A stretch of 64,000 nucleotides of DNA from Embleya hyalina (GTDB lineage Bacteria > Actinomycetota > Actinomycetes > Streptomycetales > Streptomycetaceae), in assembly GCF_003967355.1 (NCBI RefSeq), contig NZ_BIFH01000033.1, forward strand, positions 1 to 64,000. The letters are read 5' to 3'. The notes under the pieces were generated by a model, which was given only the letters and a program-made list of their open reading frames with translations, searched no databases and was not told the origin of the DNA. The first letter of the stretch is position 1, and the number at the start of each line of letters is the position of its first letter. Of this stretch, positions 46,134 to 52,953 are shown piece after piece. Both the position numbers and the translations under genes were made by a program.

Positions 46134-46754
46134 GTGACCGCCGCCACGCAGCCGCCCGCCGCAGAGCAGGACAGTCGGCGCGCCCGTGTCGTCATTGCCG
46201 AGGACGAGGCGCTGATCCGGCTCGATCTGAAAGAGATGTTGGAGGAAGAGGGGTACCACGTCGTCGGGGAGGCGGGGGACGGGCAGCGGGCCGTGGAGCT
46301 GGTGGAGGAGTGTCGGCCCGATCTGGTCATCCTCGACGTGAAGATGCCGATATTGGATGGCATTTCGGCGGCCGAGCGGATCGCCCAGGCGCGGCTCGCG
46401 CCGGTGCTCATGCTGACCGCCTTCTCGCAGCGCGAACTGGTCGAGCGGGCCCGGGACGCGGGGGCGATGGCCTACCTCGTCAAGCCGTTCACCAAGGGCG
46501 ACCTCGTTCCGGCGATCGAGATGGCCGTCTCGCGCTACACCGAACTGGCCGCCCTGGAGCGCGAGGTGGGCGACCTCACCGCGCGGCTGGAGACCCGCAA
46601 GCTGGTGGACCGGGCGAAGAGCGTGTTGCAGGAGAAGTACGGGATGTCGGAGCCGGAGGCGTTCCGGTGGATCCAGAAGGCTTCGATGGACCGCCGGATG
46701 TCGATGCGCACCGTGGCCGAGGTGGTCGTGTCCGGGGGCGACGTCGCCGACTGA
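46134..46754 (+). CDS. ANTAR-domain response regulator (PdtaR-like)
   Basis: 206-aa two-domain regulator. The receiver (residues 17-135) has the acidic pair E23-D24, phosphoacceptor D68 in VILDVKMP, T95 and K117 in YLVKPF. The C-terminal ANTAR domain (about 140-200: LETRKLVDRAKSVLQEKYGMSEPEAFRWIQ) binds paired RNA hexaloop hairpins and prevents termination. No sensor kinase is adjacent. GTG 46134 has GAGGAG five nucleotides upstream. A strong terminator follows, so it is not co-transcribed with the liv genes. Confidence 0.9.
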   Translation: MTAATQPPAAEQDSRRARVVIAEDEALIRLDLKEMLEEEGYHVVGEAGDGQRAVELVEECRPDLVILDVKMPILDGISAAERIAQARLAPVLMLTAFSQRELVERARDAGAMAYLVKPFTKGDLVPAIEMAVSRYTELAALEREVGDLTARLETRKLVDRAKSVLQEKYGMSEPEAFRWIQKASMDRRMSMRTVAEVVVSGGDVAD

Positions 46755-46775
46755 TCCGGGATTGTCGATTCAGCT

Positions 46776-46821
46776 ACGAACCCGTCCGGTTCCCGACAAA
46801 CCGGACGGGTTCGTCGTTTTT
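46776..46821 (+). terminator. Intrinsic terminator after the ANTAR regulator
   Basis: A perfect 15-bp stem (46776-46790 with 46800-46814) with a 9-nt loop is followed after two bases by five T residues (46817-46821). Confidence 0.92.
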
Positions 46822-46832
46822 CCGGCAGCTGA

Positions 46833-46848
46833 TGATCATATTTGATCA
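46833..46848. promoter_or_regulatory. TGATCA dyad upstream of livK
   Basis: TGATCA occurs at 46833-46838 and again at 46843-46848, ten base pairs (about one helical turn) apart, in an AT-rich island unusual for this genome. It lies 150 bp upstream of livK and could be an operator for the transport operon. The rest of 46849-46997 holds no gene and probably contains the promoter. Confidence 0.4.
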
Positions 46849-46997
46849 CTTTGGATCGCAAGAATTCGTTTCCAGTTTCTTTTGGATTACATCTGGTTAC
46901 GGGCGCATCACATCTCCGTCGGCGGACTGCCGCTGCCGTTCCGGCCGGACTACATTCCGGGCACCGCATGTTCATCGCGGTTTGTGAAGGCGCCCCG

Positions 46998-48257
46998 ATG
47001 CGGGCTCCGAACTTTTTCTACAAGGGGTTGGGGTTTGCTGTGCTCAAGCGACGCGTGATCAAAATCGCGCTGCCCATCGCGGCAGCGGCACTCGTGCTTT
47101 CCGCGTGCGGCAGTGACGATGACGGCGACAAGAAGAAGGACGGGGGCAGCACCGCTCCCGGCAACTCCGGCGGCGGTAACAAGCCGACCTGGACCATCGG
47201 TTTCCAAGCGGGCCTCTCGGGGGAGAATGCTCAGCTTGGCATCAACGAAGAGAACGGCGCTCGGCTCGCCGTCGAGCAGGCCAACGCGAAGGGCGATCTT
47301 CCCTTCACGCTCAAGTTCAAGACCTCGGACGACGAGGCGTCGGAGACCAAGTCGGTCTCCGCCGCGCAGAAGCTGATCGACGACAGCAATGTTGTTGCCG
47401 TTATCGGCCCCGCCTTCTCCGGTCCGACCAAGGCCGCGTCGCCGAACTACGCCAAGGCGAAGCTCGCCACGGTTTCCCCGTCGGCGACCAACCCGTCCCT
47501 GACGAACCCGGAGAACAATTTCACCGCGTTCCTGCGGGGTGCGCCGAACGACAACGCCCAGGGTGGCGGGATGGCGAAGTACCTCTCGAAGAAGCTCCAG
47601 GTCAAGAAGGTCTTCGTCGTCGACGACAAGACCGAGTACGGCGTGGGTCTGTCGAAGGTCGCCAAGGACGAGTTGACCAAGGCCGGCGTCCAGGTCGTCT
47701 CGGACAGCGTGCCGAAGGCCACCCCGGACTACGGTCCGATCTCCACGAAGATCAAGAACTCCGGCGCGGACGCCATGATCTACGCGGGCTACTACCAGGA
47801 CGGCGCGCCGTTCGCCAAGAAGCTGAAGGAAGCGGGCTTCAACGGCCCGAAGTTCTCCGGTGACGGCACCAACGACGCGCAGTTCGTCTCGCTGGCCGGC
47901 GACGCCGCCAACGACTGGTTCCTCACCTGCCCGTGCGCCGACGCGAACGTCGAGGCGGCCACGAAGCAGTTCACCGACGACTACAAGAAGCGCTTCAACA
48001 CCAACCCGAGCACCTACTCGGCGGAGTCGTTCGACATCGCCAACCTGGTGATCGACCAGATGAAGTCGTTCGGTGCGGAGAAGATCACCCGCGAGGGGAT
48101 GCTCACCAAGCTCAAGGGCGCCTCGTACAAGGGTCTGACCAAGACCTTCAAGTTCAAGCAGAACGGTGAATTCGACGGCGCCACGACCTTCATCTACCAG
48201 GTCAAGGGCGGCAAGATCGGCTACATGGGCGACATCGACCAGCTCGTGGGCGGCTGA
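46998..48257 (+). CDS. livK: Branched-chain amino acid ABC transporter, substrate-binding lipoprotein
   Basis: Extracytoplasmic receptor of the liv system. A lipoprotein signal (RRVIKIALPIAAAALVLSAC) ends at lipobox LSAC and is followed by an acidic and Gly-rich linker. The periplasmic-binding type I fold begins WTIGFQAGLSGENAQLGINEENGARLAVEQAN. ATG 46998 has GAAGG seven nucleotides upstream (419 aa); GTG 47040 would give a more usual short signal peptide, and both give the same mature protein. An imperfect terminator follows, as often seen where the receptor must outnumber the membrane subunits. Confidence 0.9.
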   Translation: MRAPNFFYKGLGFAVLKRRVIKIALPIAAAALVLSACGSDDDGDKKKDGGSTAPGNSGGGNKPTWTIGFQAGLSGENAQLGINEENGARLAVEQANAKGDLPFTLKFKTSDDEASETKSVSAAQKLIDDSNVVAVIGPAFSGPTKAASPNYAKAKLATVSPSATNPSLTNPENNFTAFLRGAPNDNAQGGGMAKYLSKKLQVKKVFVVDDKTEYGVGLSKVAKDELTKAGVQVVSDSVPKATPDYGPISTKIKNSGADAMIYAGYYQDGAPFAKKLKEAGFNGPKFSGDGTNDAQFVSLAGDAANDWFLTCPCADANVEAATKQFTDDYKKRFNTNPSTYSAESFDIANLVIDQMKSFGAEKITREGMLTKLKGASYKGLTKTFKFKQNGEFDGATTFIYQVKGGKIGYMGDIDQLVGG

Positions 48258-48289
48258 CCTCCTCGTCGAGGACGTCGCCACCTGACGAT

Positions 48290-48340
48290 CGGGCCCGGGC
48301 CTTCCCGGAGTTTCGGGAGGGTCCGGGCCCGTCCGGTTTT
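48290..48340 (+). terminator. Internal terminator/attenuator between livK and livH
   Basis: An 18-bp stem with two G-U pairs (48290-48307 with 48314-48331) and a 6-nt loop is followed by TCCGG and four T residues. It stands 18 bp before the livH start and probably lets only part of the transcription continue into livHMGF. Confidence 0.75.
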
Positions 48341-48358
48341 CTTGAGGAAGCTTTCCTT

Positions 48359-49282
48359 ATGCAACCTGATGAAATCCTGGATTACCTTATTCCAGGGATC
48401 ATGCTCGGTGCGCTGTACGCGGTCATCGCCATCGGCTATACCCTCGTCTATGGTGTGCTACAGCTCATCAACTTCGCACACAGCGAAGTCTTCATGGTGG
48501 GCGCCTATTCGGCCCTGCTCGCCTTGACCTGGATCGACCCGAGCACCAACCCGACGGCACTGGTGTCGGTCTTGTTGGTCGCGGCGGGGCTGGCCGTTTC
48601 CGGTACCGCCGGAGCGGCCACGGCCTTCGCTTTGGAAAAAGTCGCATACAGACCGCTCAGACGCAGGAACGCGCCACGTTTGGCGTTCCTGATCAGCGCG
48701 ATCGGGGCCTCCTACTTCCTGCAGAACCTGGCGGGGAAGTTGTTCGGCCGCGACTCGCGCGCACTGCCGACGCTGTTCGAGAACAAGAAGGTCTTCTCGG
48801 TCTTCGGCACCCAGGTGACCATCCTGCAGCTGCTCATCGTGTGTGCGGCCGTGCTGATGATGGTCGGCCTGGACTACCTGGTGAACCGCACCAAGCTGGG
48901 CTCGGGTATCCGGGCGGTGGCGCAGGACGCCGAGACGGCGGGCCTGATGGGCGTGGACATCGACAAGGTGATCTCGCGTACGTTCATCATCGGCGGCTTC
49001 ATGGGTGGCATCGCCGGCTTCCTGTTCGGCCTGCACCTGCAACTGTCGTTCACGATGGGCTTCCTGCCGGGCATCACCGCGTTCGCCGCGGCGGTCGTCG
49101 GCGGGGTCGGCAACATCCGCGGCGCGATGATGGGCGGCATGCTGCTCGGCATCGTGGAGAGCTTCTCCTCGCCGATCTTCGGTGAGTCGTGGCGGTACGT
49201 CAGCGCCTTCGCGGTGTTGGTCCTGGTGCTGATGTTCCGGCCGACCGGCATCCTGGGCGAGCGCTTGGGGAGGTCGGCGTGA
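48359..49282 (+). CDS. livH: Branched-chain amino acid ABC transporter permease
   Basis: 307-aa membrane subunit with about eight helices. Family features are the start GIMLGALYAVIAIGYTLVYGVLQLINFAHSEVFMVGAY, the coupling-loop region GSGIRAVAQDAETAGLMGVDIDKVISRTF, and GGVGNIRGAMMGGMLLGIVE. GAGGAA precedes the ATG. The first codons are unusually AT-rich (Q P D E I), which may ease translation initiation. The stop overlaps the livM GTG. Confidence 0.92.
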   Translation: MQPDEILDYLIPGIMLGALYAVIAIGYTLVYGVLQLINFAHSEVFMVGAYSALLALTWIDPSTNPTALVSVLLVAAGLAVSGTAGAATAFALEKVAYRPLRRRNAPRLAFLISAIGASYFLQNLAGKLFGRDSRALPTLFENKKVFSVFGTQVTILQLLIVCAAVLMMVGLDYLVNRTKLGSGIRAVAQDAETAGLMGVDIDKVISRTFIIGGFMGGIAGFLFGLHLQLSFTMGFLPGITAFAAAVVGGVGNIRGAMMGGMLLGIVESFSSPIFGESWRYVSAFAVLVLVLMFRPTGILGERLGRSA

Positions 49283-50694
49283 CCACGACCACGACGGATT
49301 TCGCGCCCACCGCGGCCACGCTGGCCAAGCTGCGGCGCAAGCGCTGGTACCAGCACCCGATGTACGGCCGACTGGTGGGCACCGTCGCCGCGGCCGTACT
49401 GCTGGACGTGATGAGCGGTCCGCAGGGCAGCCGCGAGGACGTGTTCTTCTCGCTGGACAAGAGCCTCGGCTCGATGCGCGTGGTCTGGTGGATCCTCGGC
49501 GCGGTCGCGCTGTGGGCGGTGATGGAGTTCGGCAAGCCGCTCTATCAGCGTTTCCTGGGGCCGAAGGTGGGCCCGCTGGACCGGTTCACCACACCCGTCA
49601 CCGAGCCGGTCAAGGCGGTGACGGCGCAGGCCAGGGCGAAGACGGCGGATCTGCGCCGGATCGTCTGGGTGCGGCTCGGCTTCTCGGCGGTGGTGATCGG
49701 CCTGCTGATCCTGCTGCCGAACCTGCTGTCCACCTTCTGGAACCAGGTCCTGGTCAACGAGGTGGCGATCTACGTCCTGCTCGCGATCGGGCTGAACGTG
49801 GTGATCGGCTGGGCGGGTCTGCTCGACCTGGGCTTCATCGCGTTCTTCGCGATCGGCGCGTACAGCACGGCGTACTGGACCGGCGCGATGCCGGTGGATC
49901 CGCCGTTCAAGCTGAACGCGTTCCTGGTGATCCCGGTGGCGGTGGCCACGTGTCTGCTGGCCGGGCTGCTGCTCGGCGCGCCGACGCTGCGGTTGCGCGG
50001 TGACTATCTGGCGATCGTCACGCTCGGCTTCCACGAGATCATCTACCTGATCGCCAAGAACGCGGACGGGTTCACCAACGGCCCGCGCGGTGTCCAGGGC
50101 ATCTCGAACTTCGGGATCCACATCGGTCCGATCGACTACGACTGGGAACTGGATCCGGTGCCCTACTGGTACCTGCTGATCGGTATCGCCACGATCCTGA
50201 TCATCGCGTTCCTGCGGCTGGAGCACTCCCGGGTGGGTCGGGCCTGGACGGCGATCCGCGAGGACGAGGTGGCCGCGTCGGCCACCGGCGTGCCGACGGT
50301 GAAGTTCAAGCTGATGGCGTTCGCGATCGGCGCGTCGACGTCCGGCATCGCCGGGGTGGCGTACGCGAGCAAGGCGCGCTTCATCAGCCCGGAGAGCTTC
50401 CTGCTGCTGTTCTCGGTCCTGGTGGTCGCGTACGTGATCTTCGGCGGCATGGGTTCGCTGTGGGGCGTGATCATCGGTACCGCGTTCCTGGCCTGGCTGC
50501 CGCAGTACATGAAGGACTGGGTCGATCCGAACGACCGCTTCATGTACCTGGGCGCGCTGCTGATCATCATGATGATCTACCGCCCGCAGGGTCTGATCCC
50601 GTCGGTGCGGCGCAAGCGTGAGTTGAGCATGGCCAAGGCGGGTCTCGGCGACGCGGACGCGATGTCGGAGCCGGCCGGCGGGAGGATGACGTGA
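49279..50694 (+). CDS. livM: Branched-chain amino acid ABC transporter permease
   Basis: 471-aa second permease. An N-terminal extension of about 150 residues with two extra hydrophobic segments precedes the LivM core, which begins VNEVAIYVLLAIGLNVVIGWAGLLDLGFIAFFAIGAY. The coupling helix is SRVGRAWTAIREDEVAASATGVP, and GGMGSLWGVIIGTAFLAWLPQ is near the end. GGGGAGG precedes the GTG that overlaps the livH stop. Its own stop overlaps livG. Confidence 0.92.
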   Translation: MTTTTTDFAPTAATLAKLRRKRWYQHPMYGRLVGTVAAAVLLDVMSGPQGSREDVFFSLDKSLGSMRVVWWILGAVALWAVMEFGKPLYQRFLGPKVGPLDRFTTPVTEPVKAVTAQARAKTADLRRIVWVRLGFSAVVIGLLILLPNLLSTFWNQVLVNEVAIYVLLAIGLNVVIGWAGLLDLGFIAFFAIGAYSTAYWTGAMPVDPPFKLNAFLVIPVAVATCLLAGLLLGAPTLRLRGDYLAIVTLGFHEIIYLIAKNADGFTNGPRGVQGISNFGIHIGPIDYDWELDPVPYWYLLIGIATILIIAFLRLEHSRVGRAWTAIREDEVAASATGVPTVKFKLMAFAIGASTSGIAGVAYASKARFISPESFLLLFSVLVVAYVIFGGMGSLWGVIIGTAFLAWLPQYMKDWVDPNDRFMYLGALLIIMMIYRPQGLIPSVRRKRELSMAKAGLGDADAMSEPAGGRMT

Positions 50695-51614
50695 GCATCA
50701 CCACGACGAAGGCGGACGACCGGCCGCGGGTGGATCCGGGCGACCAGGTGATGCGGGTGCGCGGCGTGACGCTGCGCTTCGGCGGCCTGGTGGGCCTGTC
50801 CGATGTGGCGTTGGACCTGCACCGGGGCGAGATCCTGGCGGTGATCGGGCCGAACGGCGCGGGCAAGACGTCGCTGTTCAACTCGCTCACCGGGATGTAC
50901 GTCCCGCAGGAGGGCACGATCGTGCTGCGCGACCGGTCGGGCGGCGAACACTCGCTGCTCGGTCGCAAGCCGCATCTGGTCAACCGGCTCGGGGTCGCCC
51001 GCACCTTCCAGAACATTCGCCTGTTCGGCGCGTTGACCGCGTTGGAGAACGTCAAGATCGCGGCGGAGACCCGACAGAAGTCGGGCCCGGTGTCGATCAT
51101 GCTGGGGCTGCCGAACGCGCGCCGCGAGGATCGCGAGAGCGATCGGCGGGCGCTGGAGTTGTTGCACTTCGTCGGTCTGGACGGGCTGCTCAACGAGTTG
51201 GCCGCGTCGCTGTCCTACGGCCAGCAGCGCAGCCTGGAGATCGCCCGGGCGCTGGCCACCGATCCGCAGGTGTTGCTCCTGGACGAGCCGGCGGCGGGCA
51301 CCAACCCGACCGAGAAGCTCGACCTGGAGGTGCTGATCCGGCGGATCAACCGCGAACTGGGCATCAGCGTGCTGCTGATCGAGCACGACATGCGTCTGGT
51401 GATGTCGGTGGCGGACCGGGTCACGGTGCTCAACTTCGGCAAGGTGATCGCCTCCGGCTCGCCCGCCGAGGTGCAGCGCGACCCGGAGGTCGTGGCCGCG
51501 TATCTGGGCGCGGAGATGGCCGCCGAGATGACCGGTGCGACGCAGGCCGAGGTCGGCGGGGTGCCCGAGGAAGGTTCGGTCCCCGCGCAGCGGGACGGGG
51601 AGGAGCAGCGATGA
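50691..51614 (+). CDS. livG: Branched-chain amino acid ABC transporter ATPase
   Basis: 307-aa ATPase with Walker A IGPNGAGKTSLFNSLTG, signature ELAASLSYGQQRSLEIARAL, Walker B VLLLDEPAAGTNPTE and switch His in LLIEHDMRLVM. LSYGQQ is the usual LivG form of the signature. A short Ala- and Glu-rich tail extends beyond the family core. GTG start and stop both overlap neighbours, giving tight stoichiometric coupling. Confidence 0.93.
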   Translation: MSITTTKADDRPRVDPGDQVMRVRGVTLRFGGLVGLSDVALDLHRGEILAVIGPNGAGKTSLFNSLTGMYVPQEGTIVLRDRSGGEHSLLGRKPHLVNRLGVARTFQNIRLFGALTALENVKIAAETRQKSGPVSIMLGLPNARREDRESDRRALELLHFVGLDGLLNELAASLSYGQQRSLEIARALATDPQVLLLDEPAAGTNPTEKLDLEVLIRRINRELGISVLLIEHDMRLVMSVADRVTVLNFGKVIASGSPAEVQRDPEVVAAYLGAEMAAEMTGATQAEVGGVPEEGSVPAQRDGEEQR

Positions 51615-52399
51615 GCGCCGCCGACGCCGCGGGCGCGGACGCGGTCGGTGTGGCCGAGTCGGCCGCCGGCACCGCCGTACCGCCTCGGAAGAAGATGCTG
51701 GAGCTGGACGATCTGCACGTGTTCTACGGCGCCATCCAGGCGCTGAAGGGTGTGCACATCGAGGTGAACGAGGGCGAGATCGTGGCCCTGCTGGGTGCCA
51801 ACGGGGCGGGCAAGACCACCACGTTGCGCACCATCTCGGGGTTGTTGACGCCGCGTGAGGGCGAGGTGCGCTGGCGCGGCGAGCGCATCGACGGGGTGCC
51901 GGCGCACCACGTGGTGGGGCTCGGCATCGGGCACTCTCCGGAGGGTCGTCGGGTGTTCCCGGCGATGACCGTCACGGAGAACCTGAACATGGGCGCCTAT
52001 CGGTTCAAGTCGGTGCCCAAGGCCGAACTGGACCGGGTGTTCGAGCTGTTCCCGCGGCTGGCGGAGCGCCGTGAGCAGTTGGCGGGCACGCTGTCGGGTG
52101 GCGAGCAGCAGATGCTGGCGATCGGGCGCGCGTTGATGGGGCAGCCCAAGCTGCTGCTCCTGGACGAGCCGTCGATGGGTCTGGCGCCGCTGATCGTGGC
52201 GCAGATCTTCGAGATCATCCGGGAGATCAACGAGCAGGGCACCACGGTGTTGCTGGTCGAGCAGAACGCCGCGCAGGCGTTGCGGCTGGCGCACCGGGGT
52301 TATGCCCTGGAGACCGGGTCGGTGGTGTTGTCCGGGCCGGCCGATCGGTTGTTGTCGGATCCGAAGGTGCGCGAGGCGTATCTGGGCGAGGGCGCGTAG
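51611..52399 (+). CDS. livF: Branched-chain amino acid ABC transporter ATPase
   Basis: 262-aa second ATPase of the importer. A disordered N-terminus of about 25 residues precedes the core LELDDLHVFYGAIQALKGVH. Walker A is LLGANGAGKTTTLRTISG, signature GTLSGGEQQMLAIGRALM, Walker B LLLLDEPSMGLAP, and the switch position is LLVEQNA with Gln, as is normal for LivF. It ends the operon at a large hairpin. Confidence 0.93.
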   Translation: MSAADAAGADAVGVAESAAGTAVPPRKKMLELDDLHVFYGAIQALKGVHIEVNEGEIVALLGANGAGKTTTLRTISGLLTPREGEVRWRGERIDGVPAHHVVGLGIGHSPEGRRVFPAMTVTENLNMGAYRFKSVPKAELDRVFELFPRLAERREQLAGTLSGGEQQMLAIGRALMGQPKLLLLDEPSMGLAPLIVAQIFEIIREINEQGTTVLLVEQNAAQALRLAHRGYALETGSVVLSGPADRLLSDPKVREAYLGEGA

Positions 52400-52410
52400 C
52401 GCGACGGCGT

Positions 52411-52447
52411 CCGCGCGGCGGAGGGGGTCGGCCCCTTCGCCGCGCGG
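52411..52447. terminator. Bidirectional terminator between livF and the thioesterase gene
   Basis: A 16-bp stem with one mismatch that allows a G-U pair (52411-52426 with 52432-52447) and a 5-nt loop sits between the two convergent genes. Confidence 0.8.
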
Positions 52448-52468
52448 CCCCGGCGCCGGTCGGCGGTG

Positions 52469-52897
52469 TCAGGGGCGCTTGATCAGGCAGCTGAGCCGCG
52501 CGGTGCAGATCCGCCGGTCGTGCTCGTCGGTGATCACGATCTCGTAGGTGGCCAGCGTGCGGCCCAGGTGTACGGGGGTGGCCACGCCGGTGATCACGCC
52601 GGAGTCGGCGGAGCGGTGGTGGGTGGCGTTGATCTCGATGCCCAGGGCCATGGCGTCGCGGCCGGCGTGCAGTGCGGAGCCCACCGAGCCGAGGGTTTCG
52701 GCGAGTACGCACGACGCGCCGCCGTGCAGCAGCCCGTAGGGCTGGGTGTTGCCCTTGACCGGCATGGTGGCGACCACACGTTGGGCGGATGCCTCGACGA
52801 TTTCGATCCCCATGCGGTCGGCGAGGGTCTCCCGGCTGTCGAGGTTCATGGCGGCCAGGATCTCGTCGAGGCCGGCCGGGGTGCTCTCTTCGGGCAT
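52469..52897 (-). CDS. Hotdog-fold thioesterase (PaaI-like)
   Basis: 142-aa protein likely to hydrolyse an acyl-CoA, perhaps an aromatic one. The hotdog active-site segment TQPYGLLHGGASCVLAETLGS contains the conserved His-Gly-Gly and the acidic Glu. The second half (ALGIEINATHHRSADSGVITGVATPVHLGRTLATYEIVI) matches the PaaI group. AGGAG lies upstream of the ATG. It is divergent from polA, with 56 bp between the starts. The true substrate is unknown. Confidence 0.85.
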   Translation of the reverse strand: MPEESTPAGLDEILAAMNLDSRETLADRMGIEIVEASAQRVVATMPVKGNTQPYGLLHGGASCVLAETLGSVGSALHAGRDAMALGIEINATHHRSADSGVITGVATPVHLGRTLATYEIVITDEHDRRICTARLSCLIKRP

Positions 52898-52940
52898 GGT
52901 GCGCTCCTGTCGGATACACGATGGTGTCGGCCTGACAGCC

Positions 52941-52946
52941 TAGGAT
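52941..52946 (+). promoter_or_regulatory. Candidate -10 element of polA (leaderless start)
   Basis: TAGGAT ends seven nucleotides before the polA GTG, with no ribosome binding site between. The -35 region is not clear. Confidence 0.45.
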
Positions 52947-52953
52947 CGCGGTC

